A DNA stretch of 64,000 nucleotides from Zingiber officinale (GCF_018446385.1 NC_055986.1:80313659-80377658); one strand, 5' to 3'; shown: positions 33,900 to 46,478, counted from the first letter of the stretch. Notes: generated by a model not told the origin, from the sequence alone. Numbers and translations: made by a program.

Positions 33900-34119
33900 A
33901 TACACAACACTTTAAAAAACGTTTTTTAAAAAAATGTTGTCTTTGACCATAAACAACAACACTAAAGACAACACTTCATTAAAAATCGTTGTCTTTAGTA
34001 AAAAGTAAATACCATAGACAACGCTTTTCACTAAAAGCGTTGTAAAACAAAGAACGACAACGTTTTTATTAAAAAGCGTTGTCTATTGGGTGTTGTTGAA
34101 TGCAAAAATTCTTGTAGTG
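33900..34119. repeat. Right subterminal repeats and terminal end of CACTA-2
   Basis: Degenerate copies of the ACAACGCTTTT / AAAAGCGTTGT palindrome (for example 34017-34044 and 34058-34082) lead to the terminal CTTGTAGTG at 34119. They mirror the left end. Confidence 0.9.
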
Positions 34120-36889
34120 TCAATATAAATAAAAATAATTTATTTGTTAATTGATCAACTCGAGTTGATAGTTGTTATGAACCACAAGTGCATCATTTCG
34201 TTGTCAGTAATAAAAGAATATTAAATCCAGAGGGACTGTTGATTAAGCACTAGTTAACTTCGCACAGCGAATTATCTAGACAAACGTAAAATTGGTGGGA
34301 AAAGAGAGTAAGAGAAAGAGAAGAGGGAAGAGAGAGAATGGATCTTGAGAGGGGTTGAGCTAAGAGGATGGAGGATGATGTATTCTAGGATTTTGGTTTC
34401 CTTGTAATGCTAGGCGATGTTACATAGATTGCTTAGTTCCTATGTAATACCCACTAAGCTTGTAAGATAAATATATGAATGTGGGATTTTTCCTTAGAAA
34501 AATAATAGGAAGTGAGTTGAAGCAAAAAGAAATAAAATGAAATAAAAAGAAGAGGAGGTCAAGGATTGAACCATAAACCTCTTATATTATATTTCATAGA
34601 ATTAATTAGTAGAAACCAATTGGGATAGAGAGAAGATGTTGATAACAAAGGAGGGAAACTCATGATAAAGGTAAGAGTAAAAGCTAGCCAAAAGAAAACA
34701 AGTAAGGAGCAAGAGAAAGGCAACTTGTCTTCCTCCCTTTCTCTCCTTCTTCCTCTTTGGTTTTGCCGAAAATTTAAAGAGGGATTAAGGGGATTCATTT
34801 CCCCTTATTTCACCATGAATGATGAGGACAAATAAATAAATAAAAATAAAAATAAAATAGAAAAAAAGGCTAAGGGAGAAGGAAAGCAAAAACTAAGTTT
34901 GCTACCTCTTCCCCCTTAACATAAAAGAGAATATGTAAAGGGAAAATTCTATTTTCTCTCATTTTTTCTCATTCTCTCCTCTCCCTCACCGAAACCTCAG
35001 TTCCCCCTCTCCTCCATCTTCGGCCCCAAAGCCAAGTTTTTCCCTAAGAAAGCCTAAGATACAAGGAGGACTTAGCAAAGGAATCAAGGGAAAGGAACTA
35101 GAAGAAGAGGCTACTTCTTCTTCACCATACCTTAGATCCACAAGCGAAAAGGATGTAAGCTTCCCCTCACCTGTGGTACAAGGCTTTTATGTGATTTTTC
35201 GGATTTTATGAGGATTAGAAAACCTAGGAAAGAATTTAAGAAAATTCGGCTAAAGAAAGGGTTTTCAAATCTAGGAAGGTTTAAACAAGTCTTTATTTCA
35301 TGATATTCTTTCTATGCTATGTAGGAAGGATTTTCTTCATGTTTTTATACTTAAATGATGCTTGATCAAAGGAGTACCTAACTCTAGAATTTCGGCCAAA
35401 AATATGTTAAGGAAGTTAGGGAAAAATATTGTTTAACTAAACTAGTACAAAATTTCTCCCATGAACCACTAAGGGTTTTTATTGGTTTTCTTGCTTGAAA
35501 GTGACTTGGAACCAAAGAAATCCATTTATATGTTTCGGCCAAGAAAAGGGCTTAGGGTTAAGAAGACCTTTAAATTTAAATAACCATGTTTGTATGATAG
35601 AATATAGAGTTCTCTTAAAGAATTGCATGTTGTACATTACTAGAAATTCATGAACTCTTATTTTAGATTTTTGGCTATGATAAGATGGATAGTTTAGAAA
35701 AGCTTGAACAAAATTCTAATATGCTCAAGACCTCTGTGATATTATGATATGAAAGTTGTTTAATGCTCTTATGTTTAAATTGAGTATAGAAAATTAGTTA
35801 CATGATATATGACATGTAAGATCACAAGGGTCCTAGCTTGTTTATGAACCAACTTTGTATATGATGTTCTTAGTAATTTTTGCCATGAAACTTACTTAGT
35901 TTTTCCATGCTTTAGGCCACTTAAAACCTAGTTTAGAGATTGGTAGGTTTCGGCCATGAGGAAAAATAAAAGAAAAAGGGAAAGAAACCTAGGAAGCCTA
36001 AGACACAATTCACATGTATGTTTATTATGTTTGTCTTTATACATGCTATGAAACTTGTATAATTTCTCATGCTTTTAGGCTATTTGAAGCAAGTTTATAT
36101 TCTGTGAGTTTCGGCCAAGTAGGGTTTAAAAGACCTAGAGGCCTTAGAAATGAAACCAAATGTGTTAAAAGTACTTCTTATGAAAATATGATAAGGTGTT
36201 GATTGTGTCACATATTTGTATAATTTTTCCATGACCTAAATGGATCATTGTGTATTTCGGCCATGAAGGAATAGATGCCATAGAAACCCTAGAACAAGAA
36301 TTAAATATGCTTATGTCACTCTACATGAAATATGATAAGTAGAAAACCAAAGTTCTCATACTATATGTTGTTTAGTGACCTAAATGAGGCTAGGGTAAGT
36401 TTCGGCCATACCTATTGTATGATGTCTTTTTATGAATTTATACATGATGTTAGTTCAAGTTCACATGCTTGTATGTTTGTTTTTAGCCCTAATGAACACT
36501 TGTTAAAAGTTTGACCAAGATATACGTTAAGGGCTTGAAGGACTTAAGAACTAGCTCAATATGCTTACAATGCTATTTGAAAAAAATGCTAAAAATATGG
36601 TTTAAGGTTTCCATGCTTTCATGACATTTGGGACCTTGTTTATATACTGATAGGGTTCGGCCACATGAGTTTAAGGACTTGGAGAACTTAGAAACCAAGT
36701 TAATCATGCTTATAATGCTTCCTATGAAATTTATGTGATGATGATTTAGGTTTCACATGCTTGGAGGTTGTTTTTACCTAAATTGAGACCTAAGGGGGTT
36801 CGGCCATGATAGGAACCCAAGGGTTTAGGAAGCTTAGAACCCAAGTTAACTATGTTACCATGTTTCTTATGATAGTATAATCACATGAT

Positions 36890-37450
36890 ACACCCTTATG
36901 TTTAACCATGTATGCTTGTGATTTATACCTTTTTATGATATGGTATGTGGATAGAGATATGCATATTTTAATGATATGTTATGTGCTTAGAAATATGCAT
37001 GTTTTAATGATATGTTATGTGCTTAGAAATATGCATGCTTTAATGATATGCTATGTGCTTAGAATATGCATACTTTTATGATATGCTATGTGAGTAGAAA
37101 TATGCATGCTTTAATGATATGCTATGTGCTTAGAATATGAATGTTGTTATGATATGCTATGTGGGTAGAAATATGCATGCTTTAATGATATACTACATGT
37201 TTAAGTGATGCATACTTTCTATGATATGATGTATGCCTAAGTGATGCATACTTTCTTAAGACATGATGTATGCCTAAGTGATGCATACTTTTATGATATG
37301 ATGTATGCCTAAGTGATGCATACTTTCTTAAGACATGATGTATGCCTAAGTGATGCATACTTTTTATGATATGATGTATGCCTAAGTGATGCATACTTTT
37401 ATGACATGATGTATGCCTAAGTGATGCATACTTTTATGCTATGCTATGTG
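36890..37450 (+). repeat. Minisatellite with about 36-bp units in the solo LTR
   Basis: Two successive variants. One is 'atgatatgctatgtgctta...' (36-bp step, about 36930-37190). The other is 'gtatgcctaagtgatgcata' (35-37-bp step, about 37200-37450). Both derive from ATGATATG and ATGCATA words. Confidence 0.92.
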
Positions 37451-37494
37451 ACTAAATGATGCATTTTTATACATGCTACTTTACTTTGTAAGGC

Positions 37495-37700
37495 TTGTAC
37501 CAAGGGTGGACTCCTAATCAGTCTATAGGCCTTGCTTTGTGATCTGGGCTAAGCCTTGCTTTGTGATCTAGGCTAATAAGGGATGGGCTCCTTAGTACAC
37601 CCCTAAGCCTTGCTTTGTGATCTGGGCTAAGCCTTGCTTTGTGATCTAGGCTAATAAGGGATGGACTCTTCAAATACGCCCCTAGGCCATGCTTTGTGAT
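37495..37700 (+). repeat. Short tandem repeats 'gccttgctttgtgatct' in the solo LTR
   Basis: GCCTTGCTTTGTGATCT(G/A)GGCTA occurs several times in pairs separated by 'ataagggatggactc'-like linkers. This is a higher-order repeat within the LTR. Confidence 0.85.
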
Positions 37701-37944
37701 CTTGACCTAGTTCCTAGTATGATTCAAGATTTGCTACCTTGGATATACTTAGGACGCGCGCATCTATGTTATGTATGTATGGTACAAGCCGGGGCCCTAA
37801 ATATGTTGATATTATGTTCAAGTATATATATGTAAGAAGAAAATGGTTTTAAAAGATCATGAGATATACACATGTTTTTCGGATACATGTTTTTAAAATC
37901 ATGATGCATATGATCTATGATTATGTTGTGTTGAGGCTATGATT

Positions 37945-38150
37945 TAAGATATGCCATGATATGATTATGTTATGTTTCATGCTATGTTTTAAGAGATGAT
38001 ATGCCATGATATGATTATGTTATGTTTCATGCCATGTTTTAAGAGATGATATGCCATGATATGATTATGTTATGTTTCATGCTATGTTTTAAGAGATGAT
38101 ATGCCATGATATGATTATGTTATGTTTCATGCTATGCTTTAAGAGGTGAT
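37945..38150 (+). repeat. Minisatellite with 50-bp units in the solo LTR
   Basis: ATGCCATGATATGATTATGT starts at 37951, 38001, 38051 and 38101, an exact 50-bp step with almost no divergence. Such uniform units suggest recent amplification. Confidence 0.95.
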
Positions 38151-40446
38151 ATGACATGACTAGTTATAATGTTTGTTATGTTGCATGATATGCTTAAAGA
38201 GTATGATATGTTATGCCATGACTAGTTGAGATCATGTTAAGTTGAGACATTATTTGATTATGTGCTGATTGTTGGTTTTAGTGAGTAGGAAAGGAACTTA
38301 CTGAGCCATGAGTGCTCATAGCTTACTTTCCTTGTACCACAGATAAAGGAAAAAGCTGGATGAGTTAAAGGAGCAGCAGGAGGGGCAACGAAGATGTGTG
38401 TGGCGGTGGCTAGGCAACTAATTAAGAACCTGCTTTAAAACATTTAAGAACTATGCTTTGGTTTTTGTGAAATGTAATACAATATGGGTGACTTGATGTT
38501 AAGTTTTTATTTATTTTGCTACCATGTTAGTGTAGTTCGGTTTTAATCAAGTTAAGAAAAATAATTTTAAGTCTTCCGCTGTAATACGTACGTAGAGTAT
38601 CGTAGCCCCGTCCCTTGTTGTTAGCAGGGAGGGCGGGCGTTACATCCTATCCTCTATGTTCTTGCTCTTGTAGAAAGTTAGATGCATTACTGACTCTCCC
38701 CTGCAATGGATAAGCCGACATGATCTCCTACTCCATGTCCTATGCTACTAAATGAAGTGATTCCTATGAAGTTTGTTAGCGGGGCAGCCCTGTCACGACA
38801 CCCCTCGGTCATACAACATAGAAACACACTGACACACAATTACATAGAAATAGAAATAGTGATTATGCCCGATCTCCTACTTCCTTGTGGAGATTTGCTT
38901 CTCCTTTCAAGGTGATACCCCATACGTCCATTAGTGGGGCCGCCCTGTCACGATGCCCCTTGGTCATACGATCTAGGGTATTTCCCCTACGGGATTAATA
39001 ATTCTACACAACCATTTGATAAAATATGCAAAAGATATATATATAATACGCTTCACACACACACTTCATCAAACATGAACAAGACATTAACATGTCATTG
39101 AATAGAAACATGGCAAATATATATAATTTTACTTCTCCATCACATCACAAATACTTCTTACATCCTAGATCTGGATATCTACTCCATTTCAAAGGAAGAA
39201 CAACCCCAAAACATAAAGTAAAGCATACTTATAACCCTAGATGTGAGAAGAAGAGGAAGAAGAGATGCTTGCCGATGTTTCTGATATCTTGGGGATGCCT
39301 CCTTGCTCCGGAGATGGACGGATCTTAAAGGGATGGAGGTGAATGAAGCTCTAGGGTTCCCCCTAAGGGGAGAACCCTTCCCAAGGAGAGGGACAAAGTC
39401 CCAAACCCAAGATGAGTGAAAAGGAGAGAAAAACCCCTTTTATAGGTGTCCACACTGGTCATGACACGACCCCATCACACGGTCGTGTGGCCCACACGAC
39501 CATATCTTCTTTCTTCTCTGGACTAGTGACACGGCCGTGTGGATCCACATGGCCTCATACATCTTGCTCTCTGCCAGGATGACATAGTCGTGTGGCTTGC
39601 ACGACCATGTTCTACTTCTTCTCTAGAAATGTGACACACCCATGTGGCTCACACGACGATGTTCTGGTTGTGTCGGTGGGCTGACAGGGTTGTGTGGCTC
39701 ACAGAGCCTGGGTGACATGGCCTTGTGGCTCACACGACCTACCCTTTTAGTCCATTTTATCACCTCTTAACATGGTATTCTTGAGTTTGGGTCTTCATAA
39801 AAGTTTAGATCGTGAAGTTAGCTACAATTTGGTATAAAGAATAGCCCAAAACTCTAACTAAGTACAAAGTTATGCCCATTTTACTATTGGTATGTAGTGC
39901 AGGATTTGACACAGCCGTGTGCCAAGGTCGTGTCTCATAGAAACGCATTTTAGGCCATCAAGACGTGCTTTTCTATGGTTTAAGTCTTCCCAAGAGTTGT
40001 AGATCTTTGGGTTATCTACATTTTGATATAAAGAACAGCATGTAACTCTAACCGAGAAAAAAATTATGGTTATTTTACTTTTGGTCTGCAGTGTTAAAAA
40101 TGACATGGCTGCGTGGAATTGACACACTCGTGTGGAATTTACACGACCGTGCCATTTAGGCACGGCCGGGATATATGGACCTTGTTTTGTGCCATATTTT
40201 CACACATCCATGCCTCATGAGCATGGCTCGGGTATTTTGGAAGCTTTAGACTCCATTTAACTTTCATTTTTTGCTCCAAATCACATCCTATCAATCAAAA
40301 TATGAAAATAGTAGATCTCTGAACAGAATATAATAGAAGTATTACATTATAATAAAATAGGGTGCAATAAACATAGATATGCTCATGAAATATAAGTAGA
40401 TGTGTGTTAAAGTATGTATAAAAGTGTATATAATCGATGCACATCG

Positions 40447-41655
40447 CACCACCGGACTTAAACCTTTGCTTGTCCTCAAGCAAAAACTGCATCTAAACTC
40501 ATGTGGTTAAATAGTGCATCATAATCTCTAGCAAGTCAATCTAATCTTATCAAATGATTTTATTGGTGAGCAAGATACAAAAGTAGTCTGAGTATGATTT
40601 AAATAGTAGTCCTCCGTGCTCAGTGCGATAATGGCCTATGTTTATCAAGTATTAATCCTTAAGCCTAGTCAAGTCGTCATAAAACTAAGTTCCTTATGCT
40701 TCTGGCGATAGGCACTTACCTGCCACATGCTTGGTTCATCCTTCTCAATCTACCGAATGTCTCAAAGGTGTGCTCGATATCAAGAGAAACATAGCAGTTA
40801 TTTCCCCAGTAATCTAACTCAGTCTCAAAGGGGTAACTTACTAGTTTCCACCCACGACAACTGTTTTTTATATCTCTTATTCATTTATTTTTTTTCATCA
40901 TTTCCTTTTTTTTATGTGATTGCAAGATGCAACACTTGTACACAAATGCCCATAAATGCAAATGTTGGAATATTTTGATTTTTCCAAATGAGCTGACATG
41001 ATTCGAGCATCATCCAGTAACCAAAATGTAGTTTGAGAAATCACCACGAAAACACTAGTAGTAATCAAGTTCTATGAATCATGACTATTTTCAGAGTTAT
41101 CTACCATCAAAACTAGGCAAAGTGTATAGAGGTCCTAAAACAAGGTCAATACTTAAACTCTTACAGTAAAAATATTGCTCACTTCATGCTATCATAGATA
41201 GAAAAAGATAGATTACTAAACATACTAGCACCATAAGTAACCCATAAGCCACATAAATCTAGAACAAGTGTGCTAGTATTTTGCAATAAGGAATAAACAA
41301 TCATGATATGATGAATGATGTAACTAGCAAAAACAAAATTTTATTATGCAAAAAGAAGAATATACCAAAAGCTAAACTAAACCTAATGCATCCCCCCAGA
41401 CTTAAACTTTTCATTGTCTCAATGAAAACTAAAAACAATGTGGAGGAGATTAAAAGTAAGAGAAGTTACCAAATGATGCGTGCAAAATGCCCATGTCATT
41501 AACTTCTCCATCATGTAATTGCACTCCTCCTAATCTTTGAGTCCTATAAAAGAAGATTGACAACAAAATTAAGTAGAAGATACATGTTTATTATAAAGAA
41601 AGAAATGAAACTAGATAGAACTAAAGACATAAAAGAAAAGAAGGAAAATGAACTT
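40447..41655 (-). other. Athila-type element, 3' untranslated interior
   Basis: No coding similarity recognised. The boundary with the 3' LTR on the minus strand reads AAGTCCGGTGGTG, the likely plus-strand priming region. The rest is AT-rich, with 'cagacttaaac' boxes near 41395. It could hold pol remnants too decayed to see. Confidence 0.45.
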
Positions 41656-44084
41656 GGGTTTGTTGGTTGCTACTCGGAAAACCTAGAGGTTCCACTGTAC
41701 AAAAATTTTGTACAAAGGTCTGAACCTTTTCCTAGCTACCATGTGTTCTTTTAAATTAAATTTTGGATCGCCTGCGGAACTTAACACGTTTGATCCAAAA
41801 CTTAATCTATTTGTTCTTTTAGGTTTTGACTTGGATCTCCTGCGGAACTTAACACGTTCGACCCAAGTCACCTTAAGTTATTAATTCCATTAAATATTAA
41901 TTTCCATAATTGGTTCCCAGTACTGACGTGGCGAGGCACATGGCCTTCTTGGATATGGGAGCAACCACCACCGACTAGACAAAACCTTTTATAGAAAGCT
42001 AATATTTAATTTCCTAAAATAACTTTAGGTTAACCGAAAAGAACAATCAAATCACAAGGAAAAGAAAAAACAAAAGAACACAACATCGAAAAACATATTC
42101 GAAATTCTAGAATCGTAAGCCTCTTGTATTTGGTATTATTTCCATAAATAACTAGTATGATGCGGAAAAGGAAAAACTACTAGTTATACCTTCTAGAAAG
42201 ACCTCTTGATCTTCTATTGTATTCCTCTTCTAACCTCGGACGTTGTGTGGACAACGATCTTCCGAGATGAGAAACCACCAACCACCTTCTTCTCCTCCTA
42301 GCTAGGTTCAGCCACAAAGAAAGAAGCTTCACCAAGGAAGAAAATCAAAACACTAACCAAGCTCCAAGAGATGCTCGCTTCCTCTCCTTCTTCTTCTTCT
42401 TCTCCAAGTAGTATCCGGCCACCACAAGAGCTCCAAGGAAAGAGAGGGGTTCAGCCACCACAAGAGGAAGAGAGAGAAAGGATGGCCGGCCACACCAAGG
42501 AACAAAAGAGGGAGAGAAAATAATAGAGGTTGTCTCTCATGAAGGCACCCTCACCCCTTCTTTTATATTCCTTGGCCTAGGCAAATTAGGAAATTTAATT
42601 ACAATAAAATTTCCTTAATTTACTTGACATGATTTAATTGAGAAAAATAAAATAAAATTTCCCCAATTAAATTCAAGTGGCCGGCCACATCATGAAGAAC
42701 AAATTGGACAAGTTTCAATCAACAATTAAAACTTCCTAATTTGTTTCTGGAAATTTTAAAATTAAAATTTCTCTTCAAAAATCTCTTCATGGTTGATAAA
42801 AAGAAATTTCCATAATTTTAATTTTACAACATGTGAATAATTTTTAAAGAGAAAATAAAATATCTCACCAATCTACAAATAAGGAAAGAGATCTAATCTC
42901 TTTCTTTAATCTATTGTAGATCTTTTTACAAGAGAGATATTTTAATTTTAATTCTCTTTAATAAATTATATCTTCCACATAATAAAAATTAAAATTAAAT
43001 TTCTTTTTTAATTTAATTTGGCCGGCCCCCACTAGCTTGGGTTCAAACTAGGGCCGGCCACCCAATCTTATACCTAGGCCGACCCTAGCTTGGTTCTCAA
43101 GCTAGCTTGGCCGGCCCCCTATTGGTGGGTATAGAAGGTGGGTATAGGTGGGTATAGTACTCTATAAATAAGAGGCTATGATAGGGACCGAGAGGAGGAA
43201 TTGGTTTTGGTCTCCCGATAAAATTAAGCATCCCATGTTCGCCCCGAACACACAACTTAATTTTATCAATAATAATTCATTCCACTAGAGGACTATTATT
43301 GAACTACCGCACCAATCCCAAATTACATTTTTGGGCTCCTTCTTATTATGAGTGTGTTAGTCTCCCTGTGTTTAAGATATCGAATGTCCACTAATTAAGT
43401 GAGTTACTGACAACTCATTTAATTAATATCTTAGTCCAAGAGTAGTACCACTCAACTTTATTATCATGTCGGACTAAGTTCACCTGCAGGGTTTAACATG
43501 ACAATCCTTATGAGCTCCTCTTGAGGACATTATCAACCTAGTATCTCTAGGACACAGTTTCCTTCTATAATCAACAACACACACTATAAGTGATACCATT
43601 TCTCAACTTATCGGGTTTATTGATTCATCGAACTAAATCTCACCCATTGATAAATTAAAGAAATAAATATCAAATATATGTGCTTGTTATCATATTAAGA
43701 TTAAGAGCACACACTTCCATAATAACTGAGGTCTTTGTTTCTTTATAAAGTCAGTATAAAAGAAACGACCTCTAATGGTCCTACTCAATACACTCTAAGT
43801 GTACTAGTGTAATTATATAGTTAAGATAAACTAATACCTAATTACACTACGACCTTCCAATGATTTGTTCCTTTCCATTATGGTCGTGAGCTACTGTTTA
43901 TAATTTATAAGGTACTGATAACATGATCCTCTGTGTGTGACACCACACACCATGTTATCTACAATATAAATTAATTGAATAACTTCATTTATCATAAATG
44001 TAGACATTTGACCAATGTGATTCTTATTTCTAGATAAATGTTTATACCAAAAGCTAGGCTTTTAGTATACACTCTAACAGGGTT
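41656..44084 (-). mobile_element. Solo LTR (2.4 kb) inside the Athila-type element
   Basis: The LTR is 41661-44079. On the minus strand it begins TGTTAGAGTGTATACTAAAA, a start I associate with plant copia LTRs, and it ends CAACCAACA. The GGGTT duplication is perfect (41656-41660 and 44080-44084). Inside are two similar hairpins around 41760-41875, each with the loop 'cctgcggaacttaacacg' and arms such as TTGGATC/GATCCAA. No coding sequence. Lineage not determined. Confidence 0.85.
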
Positions 44085-44136
44085 ACCTCCTAAGAAGAGC
44101 TTGTTTAAGGTCATTAGCTCGACCACCTCATTAGAT

Positions 44137-44874
44137 TCATCTAAATCTCGCTCTTGGAGGGGTAAGATATTTCAACACCCTCCTACCAAGGGCTCTTATT
44201 ATGGAGGGAGCTTTCAATATAGGAGATATAAAGTGAAGTATCGCTCTCTCCATCTTCGTCTTCTTTGAAGTTCTTTCAGGTGGTCGAAGATGGTTCAGAT
44301 TGAGCATCCAATTATGAGCCCAAGTAAAATCTGCACATACAAAGAAAGAGCACACCTCCCATACAAGAGAAATATAAGAAAGAACTATAAAAATATTAAG
44401 TTTAACAGAGCATGTATCAAAAGATGAAACACATCCAATAGAATCAATGTTGGGTACCTCTATAAAGTTTTCCAAAGGATCACTAAGAATACTTACCTTG
44501 TCATTATAAGAAGTACCTAAAAAATCTAAACAAGTGGATGTGACATCTTCAAAATCAAATAATGATTCTAGCTCTGGCTCAGGTGTTGGTGCAAGTAAAG
44601 GTGGTGATTCTTGAGACTCTACTAACTCTGCATAAGTCCCTACACAATGGTCCACAACATGTTCAACCCTTGCCACTCTTATAACCTCTAAGGGTTGTGT
44701 GGACAAAGGAAGTGATCCTTGAGATGCTGCTTCCACAACATAGCTCCCTATACATTCTTCCATATTATCAACAACACAAACATCAAAAAATAAACCAACA
44801 TCAATATCCTCAATAGGAGAATCAATTACAAGAGGATCAATAACTTCACTTGCTATTTTAAGTTGATCTACCAC
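44137..44874 (-). pseudogene. Unrecognised ORF of the Athila-type element (245 codons)
   Basis: An open frame downstream of the gag region on the minus strand. The N-terminal two thirds are acidic and Ser/Val-rich (many D, E, plus repeated ESQ/ASQGSLPLS-like units). A hydrophobic stretch FIVLSYISLVWEVCSFFV follows, then a basic tail. Some Athila elements have an extra ORF after pol, but similarity cannot be judged by eye. It may equally be decayed interior that stayed open. Confidence 0.4.
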
Positions 44875-44936
44875 ATCACATTCATCATTTGAAAATTCAA
44901 TTTCATCATCTAAAAATTCAATTTCATCATAACACC

Positions 44937-45629
44937 CTATAAACCCAGATGGTAGATCTGAAAACCTGTTAACCTGTTAACCTCTGTATTATTATTACAA
45001 TCCTCATCCGAAGAGTCTTCATCTTTACATACATCCAAAAATCTGCACTCAACCATATTAGAATCATAGAATTTTTTTAAATCTTTATTTTCATTGACCT
45101 TCACTAGCCTTTGTGGAAAAGGAACCCTTAGTGAAGGTTTTGGGAAAGATTGAACTTCCTTTTTCCCATATTCCCTTTTAGTTTGCGGAGGAGGTCCAAC
45201 TTGCTTATCTAGTTTTGGTATTATCAGCCATTGAGAAAAAGGCACTTGTGGCCTTTGTGAACTTCCTGGAGTAATGGAACTGAGTTCTTGAGATCTTCTA
45301 TTGTTCTTCTCCTCAATTCTAAACAAATCCTTCTTCAGAAGTTCTTCATGATTCTTGCCACTTCTCAACTTAATATCATTATCATTTACACTAGATCTTG
45401 TCTGTGTAGGAGGAAGGTCTTCTTTGAACCATTTTGAAACTATGCTATCAATCTTTGCCCCCAAATGTTTGAACTCTTCATTCTGTGACTTGTGAATTTC
45501 AACATTCTTGGGTGGTTGAACTACATTTTGTTTGACAAACTCTCTTGCATTTATGGCTTGCACTTCTTGAATATTTGAGGGAGATTCCATCCAACTTTTA
45601 TCTGACCATTCTTGAAGATTCAATGTCAC
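44937..45629 (-). pseudogene. Athila-type gag, C-terminal region
   Basis: The frame contains LRSGKNHEELLKK and, near residue 175, PFPQRLVKVNENKDLKKFYD. The latter is a hallmark of the gag-protease linker of Athila-type proteins. In full elements the segment after KKFYD leads into protease and reverse transcriptase; here it diverges into DEDSSDEDC and stops, so the pol region is missing. The frame starts in a Gln/Asn-rich linker after the capsid core. Confidence 0.72.
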
Positions 45630-45649
45630 TTGATCGATTAATGTATAGC

Positions 45650-46120
45650 TTCATCCACACTCCTATTCATAAAAGAACCTCCAGCTGATGAATCCAAATA
45701 ACATTTCTCTGAGAAAGAAATTCCCTTATAGAATATGTGCAAGGTTAATCATATTTCCAAGCCATGATGAGGGCACTGTCTTTGTAGACTCTTGAATCTG
45801 TCCCATGATTTAAATAATGATTCTCCATCTGTCTAAGCAAAATTTGTGATGCAATTCCTCATGTAAACTGTTCTACTAGGAGGGAAAAAGTGATTCAGAA
45901 ATTACTGCTCCAATTGTTTTCAACACGTAATGCGTTGAGGACGGAGGGAATATAACCAAGTCCTTGCTTTATCCTTGATACTGAAAGAAAATGCCATCAA
46001 TCGAACTGCATCCGTTGACACTCCTTCACAATTCACCACATCACAAAGCTCTAGAAATGTCCCAAGGTGCAGACAAGGACTTTCTGACACTTCTCCTCCA
46101 AATTTGTGACCTTGTATCAT
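45650..46120 (-). pseudogene. Athila-type gag, capsid core (broken)
   Basis: The minus strand reads HLGTFLELCDVVNCEGVSTDAVRL and FSFSIKDKARTWLYSL, typical of the plant retrotransposon gag core. After a frame change come RTVYMRN and, later, SLFKSWDRFKSLQRQCPHHG and FYKGISFSEKCYLDSS. Stops and shifts show decay. No start codon can be fixed. Confidence 0.78.
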
Positions 46121-46454
46121 GAAAATTAACTCTGGGTCTAGTAAAAACTTTCTACTTCAATATGAGATTGTACAATGGGAGACATAAATCTTAAAGAAAT
46201 AGGTGTAGAAAAATCTCATAAGGGCCTGCTTGATATGTTAGTGCTCATGGATATCTAAGAAAAAATTATTAGAAAAAATAAAAATGAATAATTAAAGACA
46301 AGAAATAAAATGCTATATGAGACACAAGAAAGAAAATGCATAATTTAAATTGTAAGAAAGAAAGTGCATAATGAAAACAAGAAAGAAAAGGAAAAAGAAA
46401 AAAAAATGACTAGAGTAACTCATATGCTAATCAATTAATGTTAATCGAAAACAG

Positions 46455-46472
46455 TCCCCGACAACGATGCCA
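46455..46472 (-). promoter_or_regulatory. Primer binding site of the Athila-type element
   Basis: TGGCATCGTTGTCGGGGA on the minus strand, six bases from the end of the 5' LTR. It differs at two positions from the common form with GCGCCGTTGCC. Confidence 0.88.
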
Positions 46473-46478
46473 AAAACT

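Larger units (their letters stand above)
26986..34119. mobile_element. Non-autonomous CACTA element with captured host gene fragments (CACTA-2)
   Basis: The left end is CACTACAAGAAAAAAGC and the right end, on the opposite strand, is CACTACAAGAATTTTTGC. The 3-bp duplication TCA (26983-26985 and 34120-34122) is exact, as expected for CACTA transposons. Both ends carry subterminal copies of a palindrome around ACAACGCTTTT/AAAAGCGTTGT. No transposase coding sequence is seen inside. Instead the interior holds, all on the minus strand, a CDPK fragment, about nine exons of a WDR75-like gene and a UPF0729-type ORF. This makes it a gene-carrying (Pack-CACTA-like) element that needs a transposase from elsewhere. 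Confidence 0.93.
34443..38644 (+). mobile_element. Solo LTR of a Tekay/Del-like gypsy element (4.2 kb)
   Basis: It starts TGTAATACCCACTAAG and ends GGCGTTACA, with a perfect TCCTA duplication (34438-34442 and 38645-38649). The overall plan matches the Tekay LTR at 4053: pyrimidine-rich leader with CCC-CTC tracts, long repeat-rich middle, a 'cttactgagccatgagtgctca' stretch, and CACAGATAAAGGAAAAGCTGG-like sequence near the end. No internal region remains. At 4.2 kb it is very long for an LTR; three minisatellites account for part of this. Confidence 0.85.
34171..40446 (-). repeat. 3' LTR of the Athila-type element, split by a solo LTR
   Basis: Two parts: 34171-34442 and 38650-40446. They join at the TCCTA duplication and align with 46479-48664. 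The outer right end reads ATCG where the other LTR has ATCA, so its terminal T (minus strand) has mutated. It contains many copies of CACACGACC/GGTCGTGTG motifs (39460-39740, 40090-40160). Confidence 0.88.

Noticed and set aside
37182-37394. 70-codon His/Tyr-rich repeat protein
   Set aside because: Frame through the 36-bp minisatellite of the solo LTR.
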